Below, piece by piece: positions 41,825 through 52,818 of a DNA stretch of 64,000 bases (the first letter of the stretch is position 1; each line of letters starts with the position of its first letter). The DNA comes from Sepioteuthis lessoniana (Eukaryota; Mollusca; Cephalopoda; Myopsida; Loliginidae), in contig OY757904.1 in NCBI GenBank assembly GCA_963585895.1, positions 21,768,793 through 21,832,792 on the forward strand, read 5' to 3'. A program made the position numbers and the translations under genes. The notes beneath the pieces are model-generated. The model worked only from the letters and a program-made list of their open reading frames with translations, was not told the DNA's origin and ran no database searches.

Positions 41825-42290
41825 TAGACTGCTATGGACAGGTTATCGACCATATGGAAATCTGGTCTTTCTGATAAAATAAAACGGGAATTCTTCCAAG
41901 CAGTGGCCATATCAGTAGTAACATATAGTAGCACCACTTCGACTCTAACGAAACGCAAGGAGAAAAAAAGCTAAATAAGAACTACACAAAGATACTGCGT
42001 GCAGATTTGAACAAACCCTGGGAGCAGTTGAACGATCACTTACCTCCCATCTCACAAACCATCAAAGAAAGACAAGCAAGAACTGCTGAGTACTGCAGGA
42101 AAGGTAAGGGCAAACTCAAAATCGACGTTCCCTTATGGAATCCTACACATGGACATAGCGGTGTTGACCGGCTAGCAAAACTTACATTTTTCAGCCCTGT
42201 GCTGATATTTGGTGCCGTCTAGAGGACTTGGCAAGTGCGATGTTCGATTGGAACAGATGGTACTCCTTGATGACGACGATGATGATAGAA
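41825..42290 (+). pseudogene. LINE-Y 3' fragment
   Basis: AGACTGCTATGGACAGGTTA, TCTGGTCTTTCTGATAAAAT, AACGGGAATTCTTCCAAGCA, CCTGGGAGCAGTTGAACGAT, TCACTTACCTCCCATCTCAC and TGATGACGACGATGATGATA follow the LINE-Y order from the TAINRLSTIWKSDL region to the tail. Many frameshifts. It starts immediately 3' of LTR-L. Confidence 0.8.
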
Positions 42291-42299
42291 TAGACATCG

Positions 42300-42740
42300 A
42301 ACTGGAGATGGATTGGCTTGGTTTGGTTTGGTCTTATGCATATTGTAGGTTAATTAATGCCAAATCCTCTTTATACATATATATCAAATATGTATGATTT
42401 GTAAACACATTTTGTGGATAATGTTTTTAAAGGAGGCTTAGGTCATTCTTTTGCACACAGTTAAATGGTTCCAAGTATTGCAATGTATTCCTAATAATTC
42501 AATAAAACATCAGCTATTTGTTTACACACAGTTAAATGATCAGTTATATTTCAAATAATTCAATCTAGCATGAGTCATTTGTTTGTTCTCAATTTAAATA
42601 GCAAACAGTTCTATTCGACCCATAGATAGGACCCTATCAGGTGCTACCCCTCCGTGCCAGATGGCAATGAAGAGGTAGTCGATATTCTCCAAAGCTCCAG
42701 CATTACTGGATCGGATTGTTTTGTGTCATATCCAGGACAC
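42300..42740 (-). repeat. Repeat A1 (reverse)
   Basis: From the T1 tail (reverse: TTATGCATATTGTAGGTTAA, TTAATGCCAAATCC) through modules marked ACACAGTTAAATGGTTCCAA to TTCGACCCATAGATAGGACC, GGCAATGAAGAGGTAGTCGA and CATATCCAGGACACTCATTT. Confidence 0.75.
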
Positions 42741-42759
42741 TCATTTGTGAGGGTCATAC

Positions 42760-43330
42760 GTGTGGGGATTTAGGAATTAACAGTAAAACTCCCAACCGGA
42801 TATTGACTTGTCGGCTGCCAGATACAAAATGTATAAACGCGTCGCCACGCATAAGGCTCCACGCATCCATCCGGTTAAAATCAGAAAAAAGAAAAATAAT
42901 AAAAAGTAAAGTAGCCAATGGGAAGCGGTCACGCCAAAATTAGAAGGATTTTGGAGTGGCGAATTTGGAGCCGGTGAAGAGAGATAAATACTCAGGTTTT
43001 CTGTGAACCGACTTCTTTTTCGGGTAGTGACGTCGAACCGACAACACCGATTTTGCTGTCTGGTGTTTTGGGCACCACACTACGTCTTGGGACGTAGCGT
43101 TGGTTAGTCCATTCACCAAGTAAATAAAGGAAAGTATGAAAGAAATGTTTTCGTCTCTTATCTGTTTCTATCTTTTCTTTTTGTATATTTCTTTTGGACT
43201 TTCTTTGGGCAAGGCATTGCGCCAGCCAGTCAACGTGGGGTAAAATAATATAAACAAAATATGGAGTCAGATATCTTACGGCAACACAGTCTTGCCCTTA
43301 GCCACTGACATCCTAAATACCCTTTCAAAC
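42760..43330 (+). mobile_element. LTR-M candidate (forward copy)
   Basis: GC-richer block with CCAAT (42915-42919), a TATA-like GATAAATA (42983-42990) and AATAAA (43123-43128) in promoter-to-poly(A) order. The U5-like part (CTTTGGGCAAGGCATTGCGC, CAACGTGGGGTAAAATAATA, TATGGAGTCAGATATCTTAC) is shared with the reverse copy at 16.4-17.0 kb. It has no flanking polymerase; solo LTR inferred. Left border uncertain. Confidence 0.55.
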
Positions 43331-43954
43331 CCCACATACGCATCTGCAGAGATGTAGTCGGCGTATCGAACAGAAGAGACGTTGTTCCAGGTCCAACCAG
43401 GGAGCGGTAAAGCTAAATTACTATTTTTGTACCTCTTCCACATAGTGCTTGTCCATAATAATATATGTGTATGTTTTTCGCCGTTGGGATACGTTTGTGT
43501 ATTCTTTCTTAATATCTCATAGTTATGTATATTTTTGTAAATAAATGTTTAAATGTTTTTGTACGTAGAACTACATTAATCTTGTCTTTCCGTTATGTTC
43601 AGTGTTAGTATATACTTATGTTCATATTGGTTCTAAGTGAAATGGTACTCGTCTAAATAACTTCCTTAGCCTCGATCATCTAAATATGTTCCTTTAAATC
43701 CTTTAAATTACCATAGAATATGATAAGGTAAATGTCATAGACTGGGGTTAGAACAATAGAACGAATACTTTTTGCACAAAACAAGGAGATATCCTTATTG
43801 TGTTGAATTAGTTTTTCAATTAATTTTTTTAAATGTCTATTTCCGTTTATTAGAATTCGCAAAACTTAACAATGTCGTATTATGTAAATCAGTCCAAAAG
43901 GCACATAGATAAATATTCATTACTTATTTGTTTCCTATTTAGATTGACTTGTCA
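43331..43954. other. Unassigned sequence with an A-family scrap
   Basis: 43335-43400 has AGATGTAGTCGGCGTATCGA, a reversed A-family 5' scrap. The rest is unassigned AT-rich sequence. Confidence 0.5.
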
Positions 43955-44290
43955 GTGAGGCCTATTATATGCTGACAATATCTCCTGAAGAGGGGTAAGC
44001 CCCTCTGACTAAGGAAACGAGTTGTCGTTTGTATGACACTAAAATAGATATGATGATGAGGCTCCAATTCTGGAGCTCTGGAGAGTGTGGAATAACAGGT
44101 CATTGCCATTACTCCCAGGTCCACTATGATCCAGTTTGGAAGTACTTGACAGGATCCCATCTACAGATTTAATAGATCTGCTTAGAATTATTTGTATTTG
44201 GTTGAAATGCTTGATGCCTTATAACTACAAATTATCAATATTAAGAATAATTACTTGAAGCTATATTTGTTGACTGAGGGTTATTATTAG
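43955..44290 (+). repeat. Repeat A2, 5' part leading into the satellite
   Basis: TATTATATGCTGACAATATC, AAGAGGGGTAAGCCCCTCTG, TGATGATGAGGCTCCAATTC, TTGCCATTACTCCCAGGTCC, GATTTAATAGATCTGCTTAG and ATTATTTGTATTTGGTTGAA follow the A2 order. The last module, TTATTATTAGTTACTCAAAC, is where the tandem expansion starts. Confidence 0.75.
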
Positions 44291-46470
44291 TTACTCAAAC
44301 CATACAACTGCGTGCAAACAAATAATTATTATTGAAAAGAAATAATTACTTGAAACTATATTATTAGTAGTATAAGAGAGGAATACTGGAAACCAGACAA
44401 CTATGTGCAAACAAATAATTATTATTGAAAAGAAATAATTACTTGAAACTATATTATTAGTAGTATAAGAGAGGAATACTGGAAACCAGAGAACTATGTG
44501 CAAACAAATAATTATTATTGAAAAGAAATAATTACTTGAAACTATATTATTAGTAGTATAAGAGAGGAATACTTGAAACCATACAACTATGTGCAAACAA
44601 ATAATTATTATTGAAAAGAAATAATTACTTAAAACTATATTATTAGTAGTATAAGAGAGGAATACTGGAAACCATACAACTATGTGCAAACAAATAATTA
44701 TTATTGAAAAGAAATAATTACTTGAAACTATATTATTAGTAGTATAAGAGAGGAATACTGGAAACCATACAACTATGTGCAAACAAATAATTATTATTGA
44801 AAAGAAATAATTACTTGAAAGTATATTATTAGTAGTATAAGAGAGGAATACTGGAAAACAGACAACTATGTGCAAACAAATAATTATTATTGAAAAGAAA
44901 TAATTACTTGAAACTATATTATTAGTAGTATAAGAGAGGAATACTTGAAACCATACAACTATGTGCAAACAAATAATTATTATTGAAAAGAAATAATTAC
45001 TTGAAACTATATTATTAGTAGTATAAGGGAGGAATACTGGAAACCAGACAACTATGTGCAAACAAATAATTATTATTGAAAAGAAATAATTACTTGAAAC
45101 TATATTATTAGTAGTATAAGGGAGGAATACTGGAAACCAGACAACTATGTGCAAACAAATAATTATTATTGAAAAGAAATAATTACTTGAAACTATATTA
45201 TTAGTAGTATAAGGGAGGAATACTGGAAACCAGACAACTATGTGCAAACAAATAATTATTATTGAAAAGAAATAATTACTTGAAACTATATTATTAGTAG
45301 TATAAGGGAGGAATACTGGAAACCAGACAACTATGTGCAAACAAATAATTATTATTGAAAAGAAATAATTACTTGAAACTATATTATTAGTAGTATAAGA
45401 GAGGAATACTGGAAACCAGACAACTATGTGCAAACAAATAATCATTATTGAAAAGAAATAATTACTTGAAACTATATTATTAGTAGTATAAGAGAGGAAT
45501 ACTGGAAACCATACAACTATGTGCAAACAAATAATTATTATTGAAAAGAAATAATTACTTGAAACTATATTATTAGTAGTATAAGGGAGGAATACTGGAA
45601 ACCAGACAACTATGTGCAAACAAATAATTATTATTGAAAAGAAATAATTACTTGAAACTATATTTTTAGTAGTATAAGAGAGGAATACTGGAAACCAGAG
45701 AACTATGTGCAAACAAATAATTATTATTGAAAAGAAATAATTACTTGAAACTATATTATTAGTAGTATAAGAGAGGAATACTGGAAACCAGACAACTGTG
45801 TGCAAACAAATAATTATTATTGAAAAGAAATAATTACTTGAAACTATATTATTAGTAGTATAAGGGAGGAATACTGGAAACCAGACAACTATGTGCAAAC
45901 AAATAATTATTATTGAAAAGAAATAATTACTAGAAAATATATTATTAGTAGTATAAGAGAGGAATACTGGAAACCAGAGAACTATGTGCAAACAAATAAT
46001 TATTATTGAAAAGAAATAATTACTTGAAACTATATTATTAGTAGTATAAGAGAGGAATACTGGAAACCAGACAACTGTGTGCAAACAAATAATTATTATT
46101 GAAAAGAAATAATTACTTGAAACTATATTATTAGTAGTATAAGGGAGGAATACTGGAAACCAGACAACTATGTGCAAACAAATAATTATTATTGAAAAGA
46201 AATAATTACTAGAAAATATATTATTAGTAGTATAAGAGAGGAATACTGGAAACCATACAACTATGTGCAAACAAATAATTATTATTGAAAAGAAATAATT
46301 ACTTGAAACTATATTATTAGTAGTATAAGAGAGGAATACTGGAAACCAGACAACTGTGTGCAAACAAATAATTATTATTGAAAAGAAATAATTACTTGAA
46401 ACTATATTATTAGTAGTATAAGAGAGGAATACTGGAAACCAGACAACTGTGTGCACATTATTTGTATAAG
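44291..46470. repeat. 93 bp satellite array, ~23 units, with 279 bp higher-order repeat
   Basis: A 93 bp unit (AACTATGTGCAAACAAATAA, TTATTATTGAAAAGAAATAA, TTACTTGAAACTATATTATT, AGTAGTATAAGAGAGGAATA, CTGGAAACCAGAC) repeats about 23 times with very low divergence; successive GTGCAAAC positions 44312, 44405 and 44498 are exactly 93 apart. As 93 is divisible by three and one minus-strand frame has no stop, a spurious 721-codon frame (44291-46456) with a 31-residue repeat results. Variants (AACTGTGTG, GGGAGGAATA, ACTAGAAAATATA) recur in sets of three, visible as a duplicated 279 bp block at about 45690-46245. I do not regard the frame as a gene: it has no start context, and the units derive from repeat A2 modules. 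Confidence 0.95.
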
Positions 46471-46640
46471 ATAAGAATAGTTGATATTATCTATGTTAAA
46501 AAAACTCTTAAGTAATAATTGAACTAAAAGAATGTAAATACAATTGAACACAATTTATTAACTTCTAAGCATAAAATAACCCAAGACGAGTTGACATGCT
46601 GACGAAAATAAATAGATGAATTTAATTCAATTCTTAATTT
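46471..46640 (+). repeat. Repeat A2 3' end after the satellite
   Basis: Single-copy continuation of A2: AAATACAATTGAACACAATT, TTATTAACTTCTAAGCATAA and the T2-like tail AATAACCCAAGACGAGTTGA...CATGC. Confidence 0.7.
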
Positions 46641-47219
46641 TACTGTATGTCTGTTTCCAAGCAACTTAAAGATATATAGATGAATATCTAAAAAAATAAT
46701 TTTGCACAACTAAAGTCTTTTATGATTTTTTTTTCTTAGAAAATAACTTTCAAAATTCAGTATAATCTGAATATTTGAGATCCCTTCCCTTAACCCACAG
46801 CCCTGCCACAATAAAAAACAAACTATTTTAGCTGTATATTCATTGATTTCATAAAAGCTGGTAGAGTTTTGAAACTTGGAAAGTGGCACTCCTGACCAGG
46901 TATCAGCCTTATCTCAGATTTCAGGGGAACCTAGAAGACATCTGGCAAATTTTTCTACCAAATTAATTTTTAGAATTTATCTTCGGCCATTCATATCAGA
47001 CGAATTTATTCCATCAAATGGAAAGTAATAACTTGCATCATATCTCATGCACTTTCTTACAAACACAAGTATACACATATACAGTCCTTGTCACATTCCT
47101 ACCCATGAAATTTCAGTATATAATGTAGAACATCTCTTGAAAAAGCAAAAAACGAACCGAGTAAAACAGCTTTGGTCTATTGATAACTCATAGTTGATGA
47201 AGAACAGCGAATGATAGAC
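46641..47219. other. Unassigned sequence
   Basis: No recognised feature. Confidence 0.5.
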
Positions 47220-47690
47220 AAGTTTAGATACATTTGGTTTGGTTTTAGGGCATACCAACCATTTTAGGTTATTTAATGCCAAATCATGTTTATAGAGATA
47301 TTAAATATATATGGCTGGTAAACACATTTTGTAGATAACATTCTTAAACCAGCGTAAGCTTTTTTTTGTACACAGTTAAATGTTTTAAGTATTGCTATAT
47401 AACAGTCACAATTTAACATCAATTATTTGTTTGGACTCATAGTTTGTTCTATTTGATCCATACATAACAACCTATCAGATGCTTCCAGATTGGACCTGGG
47501 AGCAATAGTAATGAAGGGGTACTCCACATTCCTCAAAGTTCCTCGGGTGAAGCCTCATAATCAAATGGTTTAATGTCATATCCTGGATACTCGTTAGTGG
47601 GGAGGATGGTCTCACACCTCTGCAAAGATGCAGTCGGTATATTCTACAGCCCCAGCAGACTGGGATTAACAGTTATTTGTTTGTACACAT
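47220..47690 (-). repeat. Repeat A1 (reverse)
   Basis: T1 tail reversed (GGGCATACCAACCATTTTAG, TTATTTAATGCCAAATCATG), modules with ACACAGTTAAATG, then TATCAGATGCTTCCAGATTG, GACCTGGGAGCAATAGTAAT and the 5' end TGCAAAGATGCAGTCGGTAT. Confidence 0.75.
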
Positions 47691-47699
47691 TTGAATAGA

Positions 47700-48050
47700 T
47701 CAAAGATTTGGTTTGGTTCGGTTTTATAGCATATCAACCATTGTAGGTTATTTAATGCCATATCCTATTTATTCATATATATTAAATATATATTTGGATT
47801 GGTTTGGTTTTATGGCATATCAACCATTGTAGGTTATTTAATGCCAAATCGTGTTTATCCATATATATGAGATATATATTTGGTTTGGTTTTATGGCATA
47901 TCAACCATTGTTGGTTATTTAATGCCAAATCGTGTTTATTCATATATATTAGATATATATTTTGTTTTGTTTTATTCTATGGCATATCAACCATTGTAGG
48001 TTATTTAATGCCAAATCCTGTTTATTTATAGATATTAAATATATATGATT
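47700..48050 (-). repeat. Four tandem copies of the T1 3' tail
   Basis: The reversed tail word GCATATCAACCATTG occurs four times about 81-88 bp apart (about 47727, 47815, 47896, 47981), each followed by GGTTATTTAATGCCA and a TATATATTaNATATATAT spacer. The plus-strand frame at 47804-48031 (HINHCRLFNAKS repeats) is an artefact of this. Confidence 0.85.
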
Positions 48051-48275
48051 TGTAAACACATAGGACCTTATCAGGTGGTATCACTCTGGATCAGAGTGAA
48101 CCAATGAGCAATGACAAGGAAGGGGTAATCTACATTCCCCAAAGCTCCAACATTACTGGATCTTCACCATCAGATTGTTTAATGTCATATTCAGGACAAT
48201 CACTGACCGGGGTCTTATCCATCGAAAGAGTTGCAGTCAGTGTATTCTACAGAATCAGTCGGCTGCGCTGTATAC
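48051..48275 (-). repeat. Repeat A1 (reverse), 5' part
   Basis: TAGGACCTTATCAGGTGGTA, GACAAGGAAGGGGTAATCTA, CATATTCAGGACAATCACTG and GAGTTGCAGTCAGTGTATTC. Internal modules have been lost between this and the tail array. Confidence 0.7.
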
Positions 48276-48355
48276 ATTTGATTATTTTCCGCTTATTTGT
48301 GAAGATATCGTAAAAAATGAAAGGGTGCTAATAATGCTAAAACTTTCTCTCTCTA

Positions 48356-48389
<34 letters not shown>

Positions 48390-48792
48390 TGTGTGTGTGT
48401 GTGTGTGTGTGGTTTGGCAGCAGTCGTTCATTTAAACGGAAATAGAATACTATTTTCCCATATTCCTATAGTATTCTATTTCCGTTGATAGTGTTCCCTT
48501 TTTCAATAGCGTTCACTTTTTAAATACATCAGTTACCCTGTTTTATCCAACTCTGCGTTCCCATATTTTCGTTATGGTATAAACTTTCAAAACTATTTAA
48601 AAAAAAATACAAACACACCTTACACAAACAAGCAGCCCTTGATGATGGCCTATGAAGTGTCCGAAAGCGCTCGGGACAATTTTGGGAAATTCATCTACCA
48701 ATTCCAACCTGAAACTAAGACACTTATCAGAAAACTTGAAAGGATCTTAAATAAATTATACAGACAAAATTTGTCTTTATTATTTAATGAAA

Positions 48793-48831
<39 letters not shown>

Positions 48832-48899
48832 GTGTGGGTGTGTGTGTGTGTGTGTGTGTGTGCATAATACGTAAATATCAAACAATACATATTATAGCC
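48276..48899. other. Unassigned sequence with (TA)n, (TG)n and (CA)n
   Basis: (TA)n at 48357-48387 followed by (GT)n to 48412; (CA)n at 48793-48826 and (TG)n at 48835-48862. GGAAATAGAATACTATTTTC at about 48439 and ATAGTATTCTATTTCCGTT at 48469 form an inverted pair. The Lys/Glu-containing 90-codon frame at 48639 runs into the CA repeat and is not assigned. Confidence 0.55.
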
Positions 48900-48959
48900 C
48901 AGTGTCTATAGAATACGCCGACTGATGAGGAGTAAGACTCTATAGGACTTTACACTCCT

Positions 48960-49340
48960 ATAAATTATTTTGGGCGGTATGCCACTTGTTCCCACAAAAA
49001 TGGCGGACGCTCACATATTCAGTCTCGGGAAACCATTGGCCAGGAGGACCACGTGACATGCTTAAAACTACGTCCGCGCATAAATTCTAGTCCTGCGCTT
49101 TGAGCCACCTACAAGACGCGTATTTTCTATAAATACGTCGTCTTCAAACGCCCTTTCTCTCTCTTACACAAATTCTTCACAGCAGCAACACACTACCTCC
49201 AACGTGAATCAACTGGAGTGAAAAGCAACAACATGGATGGGCCTCGCAGACATTCAAAATATACATTGACTATGAGACGCTTTCCAGTCTCAGAGAAACT
49301 GCCCGTTTCTAATCATAAAAAAGGACATTTTAAACATGTA
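48960..49340 (+). promoter_or_regulatory. Promoter-like cluster: CCAAT, E-box, TATA
   Basis: Within 110 bp lie an inverted CCAAT (ATTGG, 49035-49039), a CACGTG E-box (49050-49055) and TATAAATA (49128-49135), preceded by AAAATGGCGG (about 48998). GC content is higher than in the surroundings. Downstream are CT-rich sequence and an ATG (about 49232) with no long frame. It may be the U3 region of an unrecognised LTR or a host promoter; no gene follows in the window. Confidence 0.35.
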
Positions 49341-49689
49341 ATTCTTTTGTAGTTTAGTTGTGTTAGACACACACACACACACAAACTCACACATATACAC
49401 ACACTATTATTTTGTTAGTAGAATTAGTTATATTTTTTATGTATCAATGTAAGTTTTATTATTATAGTATATAAATTTGTTTTGTTCGTCGCCTTGTTTT
49501 AAATGTTCTTTTTTTTACAACCTTTATTTGTTTCATATCTTTTACTCATTTGTTTCATATCTTCACTCATTGGCTTCCTTCAGTTACTACTTTTTCCATG
49601 TGCCTATATTATGCCTATTCAACCTTTTTTCTAAAACACACTATATCAAACTTCAACATTAAACTTGTGGGGAAGCATAAATACCAAAA
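49341..49689. other. Unassigned sequence
   Basis: (CA)n scraps near 49370-49410; otherwise nothing recognised. Confidence 0.5.
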
Positions 49690-50220
49690 ATACTTTCACT
49701 CACGACTACAACTCCCTCAACAAGTGCCCTGGATATGACTCTAAATCATTTGATAATTATGCGACAGTCCTGAAGCTTTAGGGAATGTAGTGTATCCCTC
49801 AATGCTCTTACACCTAGATCCATTTTGATCCTGAGTGGTAATAACTGTCAGGGTCTCATCTATAAGTCAAATAGAACAATTTAATCATTTATTATACTTG
49901 AATCCATTTAACTGCGTGCAGACAATTAGCAGATGTTAAATTGAATGATTAGTATTCGATAGCAAAACTGGGAACCATTTATCAGAGTGCAGGCGAATGA
50001 ATAATGTTGAATAGAATTATCTGTATTAAAAAGCATTACTTAAAACCATTTAACTGTGTGCAAACAAATAAACTTTGTCTCGTTCAAAAATAATTTCACC
50101 AACAAACTATTCGCTTACAAATCATATATTTGATATACATATATATGTATTAACAGGATTTGGCATATAAGAGGCTACAAGGGTTGATATGCCATAAAAC
50201 ACAAATAACCAACATATTAT
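49690..50220 (+). repeat. Repeat A1
   Basis: CAACAAGTGCCCTGGATATG, TGATAATTATGCGACAGTCC, TGATCCTGAGTGGTAATAAC, modules with AACTGCGTGCAGACAATTAG and AACTGTGTGCAAACAAATAA, T1 tail TTTGGCATATAAGAGGCTAC...TTGATATGCCATAAAACAC. Confidence 0.75.
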
Positions 50221-50227
50221 TATTATT

Positions 50228-50690
50228 TTTACTCCTTTAGATTTTTTCACATCAGTGTTAACTGATGGTTTTACACTGGAGTTTGAGTGACAGCAAGTCT
50301 CCTCAGGTCTCCAGGACTCGTCTCAGGATTCTGGCCGTTTTTAGCAATGGTGTCGTTTGGATAGTCTCTACCTGTCCGCCAATTTCCAAGTCTTCCAGGG
50401 CTTTTAATAATCCTTTAGTTATTGTGCCTAACGCACCAATCACAGTTGGCACAATCGTTACTTTCATGTTCCACAGCTTTTTCAATTCTCTAGCAAGGTC
50501 TAGGTATTTATCTTTCTTTTCATATTCCTTCAGATTTATTCTGTGGTCCGCCGGGAGAGCAAAGTCGACTATTTTACAAATTTTCTTTTTTTGTTGTTGA
50601 TTATTATGAAGTCTGGTCTTCTGGCCGGGATTAGGTGATCCGTTTGTATGTTAAAGTCCCATAGGAGTTGTTTTTACTATAATTATCCCC
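50228..50690 (-). pseudogene. LINE-R 3' fragment
   Basis: Minus strand: IVDFALPADH-like sequence (50550-50580 region), KKLWNMKVTIVPTVIGALGT and KGLLKALEDLEIGGQVETI, TARILRRVLET, stop, then 3' UTR ending at CTCCTTTAGATTTTTTCACA (50231 on the plus strand). The upstream part shows ...RNPARRPDFIIINNNKK-like sequence with the RPD element of the endonuclease core. Frames are interrupted. Confidence 0.8.
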
Positions 50691-50694
50691 GCGA

Positions 50695-50990
50695 TTTTTT
50701 CACCAACGTTAGTAGATGGTCTTCACTGAAGTCTGAGTAACAGCAGCGTCCCCGAGGTCTCTAAGACTCTTCCCAGTATTCTGGCCGATCTCCATAATGC
50801 TGTAGTCTAGATGGTCTCGATTCGTCTTTTGATTTACAACTTTACGACTCTCCCAGTCTCATTTTCAAGTTTTTCTAAGCGCGCAAATAACAATTGGTAT
50901 CACCGTTATCATCATGTTCCACAGCCTTCCTAATTCTAGAGAAAGTCTGAGCACTTGTATCTCTTTTTGCTTTCTTTGTTTATTATTATT
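50695..50990 (-). pseudogene. LINE-R 3' fragment, diverged
   Basis: CGCGATTTTTTCACCAACGT, CTGAGTAACAGCAGCGTCCC, CTCTTCCCAGTATTCTGGCC and TAACAATTGGTATCACCGTT follow the LINE-R 3' order. More diverged than its neighbours, suggesting an older copy. Confidence 0.7.
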
Positions 50991-50995
50991 TTTTT

Positions 50996-52620
50996 TTACT
51001 CCTTTAGAGTTTTTCACATTAGCGTTAGCTGATGGTTTTTCACTAGAGTTTGAGTGACAGCAAGTCTCCAGAACTCTCCTCAGCATTCTGGCCGTTCTCA
51101 ATAATGCTCTCATTTGGATAGTCTCCACTCGTCCGCCAACTTCCAAGTCCTCCAGGCCCTTTAATAATCCTTTAGTTACTGTACCAGAAGAACCAATCAC
51201 AATTGGTACAATCGTCACCTTCATGTTCCACAGTTTTTTCAATTCTCTAGCAAGGTCGAGGTACTTATCCTTCTTTTCACATTCTTTCAGTTTTATTCTG
51301 TGGTCAGCCGGGACGGCAAAGTCGACAGTTTTGCAAATTCTCTTCTTTTTTTTGTTGTTGATTATTATAAGGTCTGGTCTTCTGGCCTAGATTTGATGAT
51401 CCGTCTCTCATAGGAGTTTATGTGTGTCTTTTTCTTGGACAGATGCTGGGTTGTGCATATACCATTCGTTCATATGGTCAAATTTAAATTTCTTGCACGT
51501 CTCCCAGTGGATCACTTTGCCCAACCAGTCTTGTCTAGTCTTATACTCCTTCTGTGCTAATTTGCTGAATTCGCTTATTATGTGACTGATGGTTTCATCT
51601 CTGTCACCGCATAGCCTATATTTGCTATTTTGTTGCGTCTTGTCTATTCTCGCTATGATATGATTGGTTCTTATGGAATTGTTTTGTGGTGCTATTAGGA
51701 GAGATTCTGTTCCTCTCTTAAATTTTCCTTTTCTTTGCCAGATCCAGGTGTTCTCGTGTGAGATGTTTTTTATTAGTCGTTTAAAACGCCTATAGAGTTG
51801 TTTTTCTTACCATTTTTGTTTCCTAGTTATTGTCATTCTTTTGTCCAGCGTGTTGTCAGTATTGTTTCTGATGGCTGTAATCAGTCCTCCTTCGTGTTTT
51901 CCTATGTAGTCTTCGAGTCGTTGTATCGATGCGTCAACGCTGTCTTCGATGCTGGCAAGTCATCTTCCTCCCTCTTTTCACGATACATATAGTCTGTCAA
52001 CGTCGTTTCTGGGATGTAATGCCTTATGCATGGTCATTAGTTTTCTTGTTCTTTGGTCCATTTGCTTAAGTTCATCTCTGGTCCACTTGAGAAAGGGCCC
52101 CGAATATCTAAAGAGGGGTACAGCCCAGGTATTTATTCCTTTGATAAGGTTTCTGCAATAGAGTTTTGTCTCGATTAGTTTTCTAGTTCTCCTGAGATAT
52201 TCCTTTTGAATTTTATCTTTCATTTGCACTTGTTTGATGGTGTCAGCCTCCAAGATTCCCGAGTATTTGTAGGTTTCTTTTCTCCGAGCGTTCTAATCTT
52301 GTCTTGATTTGGTAGTTCCATTCCGTTAGTTATATGTCGTTTGCCACTTTTCATTACAAGCATGGTACATTTTTCTATGCCAGATTCCATTCCTATGTCC
52401 TGACTGTATATTATAACAGCATGTATTAGTTTCCAGTTCTTTTTCATTTTTGTCAAATCCATGTACATTAGGTGATTGATCTTTTCTTGCGATCTACTAA
52501 GTTTGTATCCGGCTGTGCATTTTCTCAGTTTGTGGTTAAGTGGCATCATGGCAATTATGAATAGTAACAGTGATAGTGTATCTCCTTGAAAAATACTTGT
52601 TTGGGTCTTTGCTTCATATA
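50996..52620 (-). pseudogene. LINE-R, longest copy: RT motif B to endonuclease and C-terminus
   Basis: Read downward from 52620. RT motif B appears as FQGDTLSLLLFIIA. Motif C appears as NHLMYMDLTKMKK, in which the second Asp of the usual YMDD is lost by a small deletion. GMESGIEKCTMLVMKSGK is the motif D region. After a frameshift come EYLRRTRKLIETKLYCRNLI, INTWAVPLFRYSGPFLKW, RTRKLMTMHKALHPRNDVD. The endonuclease region at about 51380-51290 is degraded. The C-terminus is KKLWNMKVTIVPIVIGSSGT and KGLLKGLEDLEVGGRVETIQ, with the 3' UTR end near 50996. The architecture (RT followed by a restriction-like endonuclease) is that of R2/NeSL-group LINEs. Non-functional. Confidence 0.85.
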
Positions 52621-52679
52621 TATGTATAAAATTAGAGTAATGAAATCATAAAGTATATTAAATTATGGCCAAGTTGATT

Positions 52680-52818
52680 GAAGTTGTCGAATACGCCAAG
52701 TAGATCTCTGCAGATGGGTAAGACAAACGAGTTTCTTGGATAGGATACTAAACCATCTGATTGTGAGGCTTGGGGAAATAGGATGTTCCTCTTCATTGTC
52801 ATCACTCCCAGGTCCACT
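52680..52818 (+). repeat. Repeat A1 5' part, cut by LTR-L
   Basis: GTCGAATACGCCAAGTAGAT, CTCTGCAGATGGGTAAGACA, CATCTGATTGTGAGGCTTGG, CATCACTCCCAGGTCCACT, ending at the first base of LTR-L. Confidence 0.7.

Noticed and set aside
44291-46456. 721-codon minus-strand ORF with a 31-residue repeat, looking like a multi-pass membrane protein
   Set aside because: It is the translation of a 93 bp satellite whose unit length is a multiple of three; the units derive from non-coding repeat A2.
48918-48935. CTGATGA word as a ribozyme core
   Set aside because: It is part of the reversed repeat A 5' region and has no GAAA partner or flanking stems. The same holds for CTGATGA at about 14622.
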